Below the pieces are notes generated by a model. The model searched no databases. It saw only the letters and a program-made list of their open reading frames with translations, and had not been told where the DNA came from. This document shows positions 18,850 to 27,587 of a DNA stretch of 64,000 nt, in pieces. Made by a program: the position numbers and the translations under genes. Every line of letters starts with the position of its first letter. Within the stretch, counting starts at the first letter, position 1. The stretch comes from Bacteroides sp. (lineage in GTDB: Bacteria; Bacteroidota; Bacteroidia; Bacteroidales; Bacteroidaceae), in NCBI GenBank assembly GCA_017992695.1, contig JAGOOC010000006.1, forward strand, positions 1-64,000, in the 5' to 3' direction.

Positions 18850-18911
18850 TTTTGGAAATATAAAAAGGAGCTATGTTTACTATGACATAGCTCCTTTTTA
18901 TATTTCCAAAA
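18850..18911. terminator. Bidirectional terminator with 27-bp perfect stem
   Basis: 18850-18876 and 18885-18911 are exact reverse complements with an 8-nt loop. The stem includes A5 and T5 runs flanking the GC-rich core, so it can terminate both the ytxH module (+) and manA (-), which converge here. Confidence 0.9.
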
Positions 18912-18921
18912 TTGAGTTTAT

Positions 18922-19893
18922 CTATACGTATGTTTCCAAAATCTTCACACATCCATCTTCAGGTGTGATGGTAACATCTTGAGTTGTGGCAGGAAGCAGT
19001 ACAGTCTCTCCGGCACGAAGTGAAATTTCATTTCCTGCATCGTCAATCATTTTGCATGCACCTTCAATACAGATAAAAATAACAAACGAATCGAGCTCAG
19101 AATAATCGCACGATATCTCTTCAGTCATATCATAGATTGAAGTGGTAAAATAAGGACATGCAACTAATTCGTTCGGTTCATCTTGCACGGCATCGTACTT
19201 GGTGCGATAATCAGCCAACACTTCATAATCGATTGCTTCACGCGCTAAATCGGTATGCAATTCACGCGTATTACCTTTATCGTCTTTACGATTAAAGTCA
19301 TAGATACGATAAGTCACATCAGAAGTTTGCTGAATCTCGGCAATAAAAGAACCTGCTCCAATACTATGTATTCGTCCTGCGGGCAGAAAGAAAACATCGC
19401 CCGGACTGATCTCATATTCTTGCAACACATCGGTTATTGTGTTGTTATAGACACGCTCTTTATATTCTTTAGGTGTGATTTGTTGCGAGAACCCCGAACG
19501 TAGTTTGGCTCCTTTATCAGCATCTACCACATACCACATTTCTGTTTTACCCATGGAGTTGTGACGTTTCTTTGCCAAAACATCATCGGGATGTACTTGT
19601 ATGGACAAATCCTGTTTCGCATCGATGAACTTAATCAGCAAAGGAAACTTGTTTCCAAAACGAGCATAATTTTCCTCGCCTACTAATTCTTCCCGATACT
19701 TTTTTACCATTTCAGTGAGCGTTAAACCCTTATCGGGTCCATTAGCCACTACAGACTCGTTGTTTTCTACGCCAGATATCTCCCAGCTTTCACCTACACC
19801 CGTTATGCTATCATTCAGATGCTTAAACGGAACAATTTTGTCGCCTCCCCAAAGCGTCTGCTTCAAGATAGGTTCGAATTTCAAAGGATACAT
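18922..19893 (-). CDS. manA: Mannose-6-phosphate isomerase, class I
   Basis: A 323-residue zinc cupin enzyme interconverting mannose 6-phosphate and fructose 6-phosphate. QTLWGG at the N-terminus, SIQVHPDD (metal site) and PAGRIHSIGAG are family hallmarks. The length fits the short bacterial form. It is divergent from the gal operon and converges with the ytxH module. Confidence 0.94.
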   Translation of the reverse strand: MYPLKFEPILKQTLWGGDKIVPFKHLNDSITGVGESWEISGVENNESVVANGPDKGLTLTEMVKKYREELVGEENYARFGNKFPLLIKFIDAKQDLSIQVHPDDVLAKKRHNSMGKTEMWYVVDADKGAKLRSGFSQQITPKEYKERVYNNTITDVLQEYEISPGDVFFLPAGRIHSIGAGSFIAEIQQTSDVTYRIYDFNRKDDKGNTRELHTDLAREAIDYEVLADYRTKYDAVQDEPNELVACPYFTTSIYDMTEEISCDYSELDSFVIFICIEGACKMIDDAGNEISLRAGETVLLPATTQDVTITPEDGCVKILETYV

Positions 19894-19921
19894 TTTTGTT
19901 TTTCTATTATTAATTTAGATT

Positions 19922-19954
19922 CAAAAATATTGAGTTTTACAATCTCGCGACAAA
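19922..19954 (-). promoter_or_regulatory. Promoter of manA
   Basis: On the minus strand, TTTG (19951-19954), a 21-nt spacer, and TATTTTTG (19922-19929), an exact TAnnTTTG. The leader would be about 22 nt to the ATG at 19893. Confidence 0.65.
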
Positions 19955-20036
19955 CTTACAAAAAATATCAAATACTACCCAGAATTATATGTTTTATATT
20001 AAAACGGCACTCTATTTTTTTAAAATTATTCGAAAA

Positions 20037-20051
20037 GTGTACTTTTAATGC
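20037..20051. promoter_or_regulatory. Weak AraR-like half site upstream of the gal operon
   Basis: GTGTACTTTTAATGC, preceded by AAAA. The left half is identical to the AraR-type site at 46362, while the right half (AATGC) departs from TACAC. It lies 47 bp upstream of the -33 box of galM. It may be a degenerate operator or coincidence. Confidence 0.3.
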
Positions 20052-20097
20052 AAACGCTAAACTTTCCTAAATGCCTAGGTACATTTACCATGAATAA

Positions 20098-20129
20098 TTT
20101 GGGAGAACGAAAGAATTTAGCTTTATTTG
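20098..20129 (+). promoter_or_regulatory. Promoter of the galM-MFS-galK operon
   Basis: TTTG (20098-20101), a 20-nt spacer and TTTATTTG (20122-20129, one mismatch to TAnnTTTG). A start near 20136 leaves a leader of about 17 nt to ATG 20153, which supports that start over the upstream in-frame ATGs. Confidence 0.55.
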
Positions 20130-20152
20130 CAATCATTTTAATAATATCAAAC

Positions 20153-21250
20153 ATGAATAACACATTCCCTATTGAAAAGAATCTCTCCGGATTAAATCAG
20201 AAAGATTTTCAGATGGATATTAACAATAAGAAAACAGACTTGTATATCCTCAAAAACAAAAAAGGAATGGAAGTTGCTGTAACAAACTACGGCTGCGCCA
20301 TTCTATCTATCATGGTTCCCGATAAGGACGGAAAATATGCCAATGTCGTTCTTGGACACAGCAGCATAAAAGATGTAGTAAGCAGTCCGGAACCTTTTCT
20401 GAACACCGTTATCGGTCGGTACGGCAATCGCATAGCTAAAGGTAAATTTACGTTATATGGCGAAGAGCATGAGTTAACCATCAACAATGGACCTAACTCA
20501 TTGCATGGAGGACCTACCGGCTTTCATACTCGTGTATGGGATGCCACACAAGTAGATGAAAGCACGGTGCAGTTTAACTATCTATCGGCCGACGGAGAAG
20601 AGGGATTTCCCGGAAATTTAGAAGTGGAAATGACCTACCGCCTCGAAGAGGAAGAAAACGCATTAGTCATCGAATACAATGCATCGACAGATAGAGAGAC
20701 GATTGTCAATCTCACTAATCATGCTTTCTTCAATTTAGCAGGGATATCCAACCCAACTCCTACCATCGACGATCACGTTGTGACCATACAAGCAGACTTT
20801 TACACCCCCGTAGATGAAGTTTCTATTCCAACCGGAGAAATTGCTAAAGTAGCAGGTACTCCTATGGACTTCCGCACTCCACATGCCATTGGCGAACGTA
20901 TTGATGAAAAATTCGAGCAACTTATCTTTGGTGCAGGCTATGATCATTGCTATGTACTGAATAAAACTGAAATGGGAGCATTGGATTTAGCTGCTACTTG
21001 CATGGATCCGAAGAGTGGACGAACCATGGAAGTATATACCACCGAAAGCGGTCTGCAATTATACACAGGCAATTGGCTGAATGGGTTTCAAGGTGCACAC
21101 GGCACTACTTTCCCTGCTCGCAGTGCCCTTTGCTTCGAAGCACAATGCTTCCCCGACACACCAAACAAACCACACTTCCCTTCGGCAACACTGCTCCCGG
21201 GAGATGAATACCAACAGGTAACGATTTACCAGTTTGGAGTAACAAAATAA
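20153..21250 (+). CDS. galM: Aldose 1-epimerase (galactose mutarotase), cytosolic
   Basis: A 365-residue mutarotase with the family segments TNYGCAIL, NSLHGGPTGFHTRVW, NLTNHAFFNLAG and a C-terminal ALCFEAQCFPDTPNKP. It interconverts the anomers of galactose, and of L-arabinose in some members. I choose ATG 20153, just after the promoter. The frame continues upstream and encodes a hydrophobic stretch that looks like a decayed signal peptide. Its paralogue at 46444 is a lipoprotein, and both share SGLN(Q/P)KDFQ near the N-terminus. First gene of an operon with an MFS transporter and galK. Confidence 0.92.
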   Translation: MNNTFPIEKNLSGLNQKDFQMDINNKKTDLYILKNKKGMEVAVTNYGCAILSIMVPDKDGKYANVVLGHSSIKDVVSSPEPFLNTVIGRYGNRIAKGKFTLYGEEHELTINNGPNSLHGGPTGFHTRVWDATQVDESTVQFNYLSADGEEGFPGNLEVEMTYRLEEEENALVIEYNASTDRETIVNLTNHAFFNLAGISNPTPTIDDHVVTIQADFYTPVDEVSIPTGEIAKVAGTPMDFRTPHAIGERIDEKFEQLIFGAGYDHCYVLNKTEMGALDLAATCMDPKSGRTMEVYTTESGLQLYTGNWLNGFQGAHGTTFPARSALCFEAQCFPDTPNKPHFPSATLLPGDEYQQVTIYQFGVTK

Positions 21251-21306
21251 TTGATTCCCCTTGCAAAACAACTAACCCATTTATAAACTAACATTTTAAA
21301 AAGAAC

Positions 21307-22584
21307 ATGTCACAACAACAAAAGAGTTATCTATTGCCTATAGCAATGATGTTCGCATTATTTGCTATGATTTCCTTCGTTACCGGATTACCTGCACCCT
21401 TTGGCGTTATCGTCCAAAGTGAGTTTGGCGCAACTAATCTTCAAGCTACTTTAGGATTCGGAGCCAACTTCATTGCTTACGCATTTATGGGTATACCTTC
21501 GGGCTTATTACTTCAAAAAATTGGATATAAGAAAACAGCTTTAATGGCTATCGTTGTTGGTATCGTAGGTGTGGGTATTCAAGCGCTCTCTTCACAATGG
21601 GGCTTTACCGTTTATGTAGCCGGTGCCTTTGTTTCAGGTTTTTCTATGTGTATGCTTAATACCGTAGTAAACCCTATGCTGAACACCTTAGGTGGTGGTG
21701 GTAAAAAAGGAAATCAGCTGATTCAAACGGGTGGTTCTTTAAATTCACTTTCCGCAACGATTGTTCCAGTATTGGTAGGCTACCTCATGGGAGCTAATGT
21801 GGACGAACGTACGATTACAAAGGCACTGCCTGCGTTATACATCGCTATGGCTATCTTTGCTGTTGCATTCCTTGTATTGTTCTTCATGAACATTCCTGAG
21901 CCAAGCTTGGCTGTAAAAAAAGAAAAAGGCGCACACAGCCCAATGGCTTTCCGTCACTTCAAACTGGGTACTATTGCCATCTTCGTGTACGTAGGTATCG
22001 AGGTAGGTATTCCTCACTTTGCTAACTTATTTATGACTGCAAAGGCAAGCGATGGCGGATTGGCTATTGACCCTGCGGTAGCAGGATCGGTGGTAGGAAC
22101 TTACTGGTTCCTGATGCTAATAGGACGTTTGATTGGTGCTTCACTGGGTGCTAAGTTCGGTAGCAAATCGATGCTTTCAGTTGCTTCTGTACTCGGCTTA
22201 ATCTTGATCGGTATTGCTTTCATTAGTCCATTGACTGCTACAGCAAGTATGCCGGTATTCAAAGGTGGCGCCAGCATTTCATTTGGTTTAGCCCAAGTTC
22301 CTGTCAGCATCATGTGTATGGCTCTTTGCGGACTCTGCACCTCGATCATGTGGGGCGGTATCTTCAACCTGGCTGTGGAAGGTTTAGGTAAATACACAGA
22401 AGCGGCTTCAGGCATCTTTATGGTAATGGTATGCGGTGGCGGTTTGTTACCCTTATTGCAAGGTGGAGTAGCCGATGCAACAGGATATATGGCAAGCTTT
22501 ATCGTAATTGCTGTAGCTTTAGCATACCTGTTATATTATGCACTGATAGGCTGCAAAAATGTCAACAAGAACATTCCTGTATAA
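21307..22584 (+). CDS. MFS sugar transporter, FucP/GluP-like
   Basis: A 425-residue membrane protein with about 12 hydrophobic segments and a central cytoplasmic loop (near residue 205). It fits the sugar:H+ symporters of the FucP/glucose-galactose group (GFGANFIAYAFMGIPSGLL near the start). It lies between galM and galK, so galactose and glucose are the probable substrates. The gaps are 56 and 31 nt; the exact specificity is inferred. Confidence 0.87.
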   Translation: MSQQQKSYLLPIAMMFALFAMISFVTGLPAPFGVIVQSEFGATNLQATLGFGANFIAYAFMGIPSGLLLQKIGYKKTALMAIVVGIVGVGIQALSSQWGFTVYVAGAFVSGFSMCMLNTVVNPMLNTLGGGGKKGNQLIQTGGSLNSLSATIVPVLVGYLMGANVDERTITKALPALYIAMAIFAVAFLVLFFMNIPEPSLAVKKEKGAHSPMAFRHFKLGTIAIFVYVGIEVGIPHFANLFMTAKASDGGLAIDPAVAGSVVGTYWFLMLIGRLIGASLGAKFGSKSMLSVASVLGLILIGIAFISPLTATASMPVFKGGASISFGLAQVPVSIMCMALCGLCTSIMWGGIFNLAVEGLGKYTEAASGIFMVMVCGGGLLPLLQGGVADATGYMASFIVIAVALAYLLYYALIGCKNVNKNIPV

Positions 22585-22615
22585 ATAATTAAACAACCCA
22601 TTAACTATAAATATC

Positions 22616-23770
22616 ATGGATATAGAACACGTAAGAAGTCTTTTTGCAAAACATTTTGACGGAGCCACCGGCTTTGTATATGCCTCTCCGGGTCGTATTA
22701 ACCTGATTGGCGAACACACCGATTACAATGGAGGCTTTGTGTTTCCGGGAGCAATCGACAAAGGAATGATTGCAGAAATTAAACCCAACCAAACCAACAA
22801 GGTACGGGCTTATTCGATTGACTTGAAAGACTACGCAGAATTTGGATTGAACGAAGAAGATGCACCAACAGCTAGCTGGGCCAGATATATCTTCGGTGTT
22901 TGTCGCGAAATGATTAAACGCGGTGTAGATGTAAAAGGATTCGATACGGCCTTCGCGGGCGATGTTCCATTGGGAGCAGGTATGTCTTCATCGGCAGCAC
23001 TCGAAAGCACCTATGCTTTTGCACTGAATGAGTTATTTGCCGAAGGAAGGATTGATAAATTCGAGTTGGCCAAAGTAGGCCAAGCTACAGAGCATAACTA
23101 CTGCGGAGTGAATTGCGGTATTATGGATCAGTTTGCTTCTCTTTTCGGAAAAGCCGGTAGCTTGATTCGCTTGGACTGTCGTTCAATGGAGTATCAATAC
23201 TTCCCCTTCAAACCCGAAGGCTATCGTTTGGTGTTGCTCGATTCAGTGGTGAAACACGAATTAGCTTCATCGGCCTACAACAAACGCCGCCAGAGCTGTG
23301 AAGCAGCTGTAGCAGCCATCCGTAAGAACCATCCTCACGTTGAGTTCCTGCGCGATTGCACCATGGAGATGCTGGATGCTGTGAAAACAGCAATCAGCGA
23401 AGAGGATTACATGCGTGCAGAATACGTAATTGCCGAAATACAACGTGTACTTGATGTTTGCGACGCACTCGAAAGAGGCGATTACGAAACAGTAGGTCAG
23501 AAAATGTATGAAACACATCACGGTATGAGCAAGTTGTACGAGGTAAGCTGCGAAGAGCTCGACTTCTTGAATGACATTGCCAAAGAGTGTGGTGTAACCG
23601 GCTCACGCGTGATGGGTGGCGGCTTTGGTGGCTGTACCATTAATCTGGTTAAAGATGAATTGCACGATGCTTTCATCGCTAAGGCTCAAGCAGATTTTAC
23701 TGCCAAGTTTGGCGTTAGCCCGAAGGTATATGATGTAGTGATCAGCGATGGCGCACGCCGACTTGCCTAA
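22616..23770 (+). CDS. galK: Galactokinase
   Basis: A 384-residue GHMP kinase that phosphorylates galactose at C1. The galactose motif is GRINLIGEHTDYNGG (residues about 24-38), the ATP loop is PLGAGMSSSAALE and the third motif is GGGFGGC. Length and motif order are standard. Last gene of the gal operon, ended by the hairpin at 23790-23830. No galT or galE is in the window. Confidence 0.96.
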   Translation: MDIEHVRSLFAKHFDGATGFVYASPGRINLIGEHTDYNGGFVFPGAIDKGMIAEIKPNQTNKVRAYSIDLKDYAEFGLNEEDAPTASWARYIFGVCREMIKRGVDVKGFDTAFAGDVPLGAGMSSSAALESTYAFALNELFAEGRIDKFELAKVGQATEHNYCGVNCGIMDQFASLFGKAGSLIRLDCRSMEYQYFPFKPEGYRLVLLDSVVKHELASSAYNKRRQSCEAAVAAIRKNHPHVEFLRDCTMEMLDAVKTAISEEDYMRAEYVIAEIQRVLDVCDALERGDYETVGQKMYETHHGMSKLYEVSCEELDFLNDIAKECGVTGSRVMGGGFGGCTINLVKDELHDAFIAKAQADFTAKFGVSPKVYDVVISDGARRLA

Positions 23771-23789
23771 ACAGAGACCTTTTATTTTT

Positions 23790-23830
23790 AAAAAGCGGGG
23801 ATGCCTTTGAAAGGCATCCCCGCTTTTTTT
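23790..23830. terminator. Strong bidirectional terminator galK / GH51
   Basis: Stem of 18 bp (23790-23807 with 23811-23828) around a 3-nt loop, with a GC-rich core, flanking A-run and T-run. It serves galK on the + strand and can serve the GH51 gene on the - strand. Confidence 0.93.
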
Positions 23831-23913
23831 GTGAATCACGCAATGATGAAATCAATGAACTCCTTCCGTTAGCCAATTTTCACTCAATCTGCTCATACCG
23901 GATTATTCTACTG

Positions 23914-25896
23914 TTACTTCTTAGCAAATTTATATAGGGCAAAAGTGTTAGCTTCAAGCTCTGTATTAAGCACAGTGCCATCAATAACCACTACCGACTC
24001 TTGCGGAAGAATAGCATGAGGTTGTTCAAGGGTGTTCTCCTGATCGGGATCCAGTGAGCGAAGTTTGATACAACGCCCATCGGACAATACTTCTTGCTTT
24101 TTCAGCCCGGCAAAGTGAAGGGATATCGGTTGTGACTTATCCGACGTATTAACGACCTTTACAATCACTTCTCGATTATCCTTGTCCCATACAGCACTAG
24201 CAAAAAGTCCATTTTGCCCATCAGCACCGGTAACATTCTTTTTATCCATTGTCAATGAAAGCACATGAGAACCTTTATTGTGTGCATACAGCTGCTGTAC
24301 ATAGTAGCTTGTGGTACGCACCGAATTCATATTGTCGAACCAAATCATATCGGGCCGCCATTGCCATCCCTCTACATGAGCAAAAAGAGGAGCATAAGTA
24401 GCCATGTGTACGATATCGGCATTGCGTTCAAGCCCCGTCATAAAAGCAGCTTCGAGCAAAGCAGCATTGAAGTGATTGTACTTTTTACCTTTGCCATGAC
24501 AAGCATATTCACCGGCAAACACTTTTGGCCCCTTGCGGTCATAATGATCATAACGTGCTCCTTGGCTCAAGAACCAACTCTCGGGACGATAGAAATGTTC
24601 ATCGACCAGATCGACCTTCAATCGCTTCATTTCGGGCCATAGGTATTCAAACTGATCACCCTCTGAGTTGGGACCTGAACTACCTATGATTTTAATATCG
24701 GGATAAACCTTGCGTATGGCCGTAATGAAAGGAGCCAGATGTTCGGGGTATTCGGCACCCCATTGTTCATTGCCAATACCGATCAGTTTCAGGTTAAAAG
24801 GTGCGGGATGTCCCATCTCGGCACGCAACTTTCCCCATTGGGTAGTCACATCGCCATTGGCAAATTCGATCAAGTCGAGTGCATCTTGTATGTAGCTTTG
24901 CAAATCGCATACCGCTACGTGAGCTTTCGGATCGCTGTTCTGGAACTGACAAGAGAGTCCGCAACTCAACACCGGCAATGGCTCTGCTCCCATCTCTTCA
25001 GACAATAAGAAGTATTCATAAAAGCCCAAACCATAGGTCTGATAATAATCGGGGAAGAAGCGATGTTGGAAAGTGTAGTGCCAACGATTCTCGTTCAAAG
25101 GTCGGTTCTCTACCTGACCTACTGTTTTCTTCCAATCGTAACGGGTATCCAGATCCGTACCTTCAACAATACATCCGCCCGGAAAACGAAATATTCCTGG
25201 TTTGATATCGGCCAGTGCTTGAGCTAGATCTTTACGCAATCCATTCTCATGCCCATTCCATGTATCGACCGGAAAAAGAGAGATATGTTCGAGGTCAACC
25301 GTTCCTTTCGAAGCAAGGAAAATACGAAGAATGGATTTAGGATCGGTCTTGCTTGGTTTCAAAATGAGTTGATACTTCTTCCATTCTTTAGAGTCGACAG
25401 TCAATTCTTGAGCAGCAAACACTTGTGTCTCGCCCATAGAGCGAGTGTCAACTAGTTCTATCCGAATCTTCTCGGCAGTCTCTCCTTGTGGCAAACGGGC
25501 CCATACCGAGAAACGATATTCTTCACCTTGTTTTACTCCTATGCCAAAGAAGCCTTCATTTTCCAACCCGGTACGTTTATGATCGTGCCCAGGGTAACTC
25601 AAACGCACATAATGCGGGTTGCGTTCAAAAGGGCCATCATTCTGTAACGTCACATTGCCAAAGCTATTCCATCCCATCAGATTCTGTGGGAATTCGAAAG
25701 AACGATTTTTCACCAGCTCGGCATAAAGGCCACCATCGGCAGCATAATTAATATCTTCAAAGAATAGGCCATACATGGTAGGCTGAATATCTGCTCCTAA
25801 TTTCTTTGTTTGAATAATCATTTCATTGGTTTGTGCACTGATCGCCATTGTCGACGATAAAGCAAATGCTACGAATAGTTTTTTGTGTATTCTCAT
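23914..25896 (-). CDS. GH51 alpha-L-arabinofuranosidase with carbohydrate-binding-like insert
   Basis: A 660-residue exported enzyme (signal peptide ending STMAISAQ). After a short GH51 start (MYGLFFEDINYAADGG) comes a CBM4_9-like beta-sandwich (residues about 65-205), then the catalytic barrel. The acid/base Glu is in GIGNEQWG and the nucleophile Glu in FAGEYACHG. It releases terminal alpha-linked L-arabinofuranose from arabinan side chains and oligosaccharides, presumably in the periplasm. It lies 30 nt behind the GH43 gene and shares its HTCS-controlled promoter. Distinct in architecture from the shorter GH51 at 56199. Confidence 0.93.
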   Translation of the reverse strand: MRIHKKLFVAFALSSTMAISAQTNEMIIQTKKLGADIQPTMYGLFFEDINYAADGGLYAELVKNRSFEFPQNLMGWNSFGNVTLQNDGPFERNPHYVRLSYPGHDHKRTGLENEGFFGIGVKQGEEYRFSVWARLPQGETAEKIRIELVDTRSMGETQVFAAQELTVDSKEWKKYQLILKPSKTDPKSILRIFLASKGTVDLEHISLFPVDTWNGHENGLRKDLAQALADIKPGIFRFPGGCIVEGTDLDTRYDWKKTVGQVENRPLNENRWHYTFQHRFFPDYYQTYGLGFYEYFLLSEEMGAEPLPVLSCGLSCQFQNSDPKAHVAVCDLQSYIQDALDLIEFANGDVTTQWGKLRAEMGHPAPFNLKLIGIGNEQWGAEYPEHLAPFITAIRKVYPDIKIIGSSGPNSEGDQFEYLWPEMKRLKVDLVDEHFYRPESWFLSQGARYDHYDRKGPKVFAGEYACHGKGKKYNHFNAALLEAAFMTGLERNADIVHMATYAPLFAHVEGWQWRPDMIWFDNMNSVRTTSYYVQQLYAHNKGSHVLSLTMDKKNVTGADGQNGLFASAVWDKDNREVIVKVVNTSDKSQPISLHFAGLKKQEVLSDGRCIKLRSLDPDQENTLEQPHAILPQESVVVIDGTVLNTELEANTFALYKFAKK

Positions 25897-25926
25897 GGTT
25901 TCTATATAAAATAAATAAATAATAGT

Positions 25927-27411
25927 TCAGCGAATCTTTTTCCCCCAAACTGACCGTCCTTGGTTATCCAATCCGGTAAAGAGGATGGTTTCTTTTTCAT
26001 TCTCCCAATCATGTCCGGCAAAGATAATCAGATTCTCTATTTTCTCCCCGCCAACTGTTAAGCTTAAGGACTGTTTATTGGTCAAAAAGCTCCAATTTCC
26101 ATTACCTCCTGCTATTTCGCCCTCTTTTGTTAGTACAAAATGGGTTGAAGTATTGCATTCTTCGCTATTCAACTCTGCCCCATCTGTTATTTGTCCAGCT
26201 TCGAGTCGTCTTTCGTTGCGAGGTTCGATGATCCGGATAACCTCCCATTGTCCGATCATATCTTCTTTTCTAAACGTTAGTTGCTTGCTACCGGTATACC
26301 GTTCGGGCGATACCACCGGCCAACCGTCTGCCGTAAAAAACAGTTGTCGTGTATGCAATACCATCAAGTGATTGTCGGGTGAAAGTCGTCCTTGATGAAC
26401 CATGAAAAATCCTCCCTTGTCATCACTTACTACACCACAATGTGCTGTTCCTGCCCAACCGGAATGATTGTCGAATTGATAGGGTGCCGTTACTATAGGG
26501 AAATTATTCGTTGTATCGGCTATCGCTTTTCCAAAATAATCAGTAAACGGACCTTCGGGCGAATCGGATCGAGCCACACGTACATTGTAAGTCGTCATCA
26601 ACGGATCGTAAGAGGTAAACAGAAAATACTTCTTTAATTTTGGATGATACACAATCTCGGGAGCTTCTAAATTATCATGCTGATAATTGGCTCTACGAGC
26701 AATCAAATGTCCTTTGTCACCGGCTTTCAAGGTCAGCCCCGTTTCCGGATTCAGCTCCACGCAATATAAACCACCAAAATAAGAGCCATAATGCATCCAC
26801 CACTTTCCGGTTGCTTTGTCAACAATTACACTCGGATCAATGGCATTCATGGTTGTTTCATCATTGGTTTTAACGACACATCCCTTCTGTACCCAAGGAC
26901 CTTCGGGCGTTGTTGACTCCGCCATTCCCAGATAGGACGCCTTGCGTCCAAAGGCAGAAACACTATAATAGAGCCTGTATCCATTTGCATACGGAGTGAT
27001 ATAAGGTGCCCATATATTGGTTGCACCTTTTCCTTGCGCATTGGTTCGCACCCATTCAATAGCTTCTATCGGTATATCCGGAAAAGCCCAACCCATAAAC
27101 TCCCAATGAACCAAATCTTTGGAACGCCTCACTTGTATGTATCCCAATGGCACTCCCTTTTCGAACGCCTCTTTTCTATTCTCACGATAAATAGCATCAG
27201 TTGAATACATATAGTAATAATCACCCAACTTCTTGCAGGCCGGATCATGCACATTATAGGTACCCCATTGTTTATAGTTCTCCATGTATGCCATACTTGT
27301 ATAGTTGTCAGCCCAAGGATTGGGCGAAGCAAATGGCTTAAAAGGAACGGTTCTACTGCAGGCACTTAAAAAAAGTATACTAACGGTTACAAATAAAAAC
27401 AAATTTCTCAT
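25927..27411 (-). CDS. GH43-family arabinanase/arabinosidase lipoprotein
   Basis: A 494-residue lipoprotein (lipobox LSAC, Cys18). The five-bladed GH43 propeller follows. The catalytic triad candidates are Asp in YNVHDPACKK, Asp in NAIDPSVIV and Glu in EAPEIVYH. A C-terminal beta domain with WGKKIR at the end is typical of Bacteroides endo-arabinanase-like GH43 proteins. It shows the same plan as the GH43 at 44393. An exo- or endo-acting role on alpha-1,5-arabinan is likely; which one is not readable. Confidence 0.9.
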   Translation of the reverse strand: MRNLFLFVTVSILFLSACSRTVPFKPFASPNPWADNYTSMAYMENYKQWGTYNVHDPACKKLGDYYYMYSTDAIYRENRKEAFEKGVPLGYIQVRRSKDLVHWEFMGWAFPDIPIEAIEWVRTNAQGKGATNIWAPYITPYANGYRLYYSVSAFGRKASYLGMAESTTPEGPWVQKGCVVKTNDETTMNAIDPSVIVDKATGKWWMHYGSYFGGLYCVELNPETGLTLKAGDKGHLIARRANYQHDNLEAPEIVYHPKLKKYFLFTSYDPLMTTYNVRVARSDSPEGPFTDYFGKAIADTTNNFPIVTAPYQFDNHSGWAGTAHCGVVSDDKGGFFMVHQGRLSPDNHLMVLHTRQLFFTADGWPVVSPERYTGSKQLTFRKEDMIGQWEVIRIIEPRNERRLEAGQITDGAELNSEECNTSTHFVLTKEGEIAGGNGNWSFLTNKQSLSLTVGGEKIENLIIFAGHDWENEKETILFTGLDNQGRSVWGKKIR

Positions 27412-27440
27412 AGTAAGAAAGCTTCTAATTAAGTTTGATG

Positions 27441-27448
27441 CAAAAATA
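27441..27448 (-). promoter_or_regulatory. -7 box of the GH43-GH51 operon
   Basis: TATTTTTG on the minus strand, an exact TAnnTTTG, 30 nt before the ATG at 27411. The -33 position is occupied by the proximal HTCS repeat (27468-27480) instead of a TTTG, as expected for an activator-dependent promoter. Confidence 0.7.
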
Positions 27449-27467
27449 CACCGGTTTCTACTTTAGG

Positions 27468-27500
27468 TAGGTGGACGAATGAACATGATAGGTGGACAAT
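27468..27500 (-). promoter_or_regulatory. Tandem direct-repeat operator, probably for the HTCS (left)
   Basis: Two copies of TAGGTGGAC(G/A)A(A)T at 27468-27480 and 27489-27500, 21 bp apart in the same orientation, i.e. two helical turns. The inner copy lies 21 nt from the -7 box. The same repeat with the same 21-bp phase occurs at 32140-32175 before the PUL. AraC-type HTCS output domains bind such direct repeats. Confidence 0.75.
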
Positions 27501-27556
27501 AAACCACGCAGGTACAAAAGAAAAGATACTCACTTTTATAATTCGAGATTATCTTC

Positions 27557-27564
27557 TAACTTTG
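27557..27564 (+). promoter_or_regulatory. -7 box of the HTCS gene
   Basis: TAACTTTG, an exact TAnnTTTG, 23 nt before the preferred ATG at 27588 (leader about 17 nt). No copy of the direct repeat lies close to it, so basal expression of the sensor is plausible. Confidence 0.6.
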
Positions 27565-27587
27565 TACACATAATGCTAACTGAAGTT

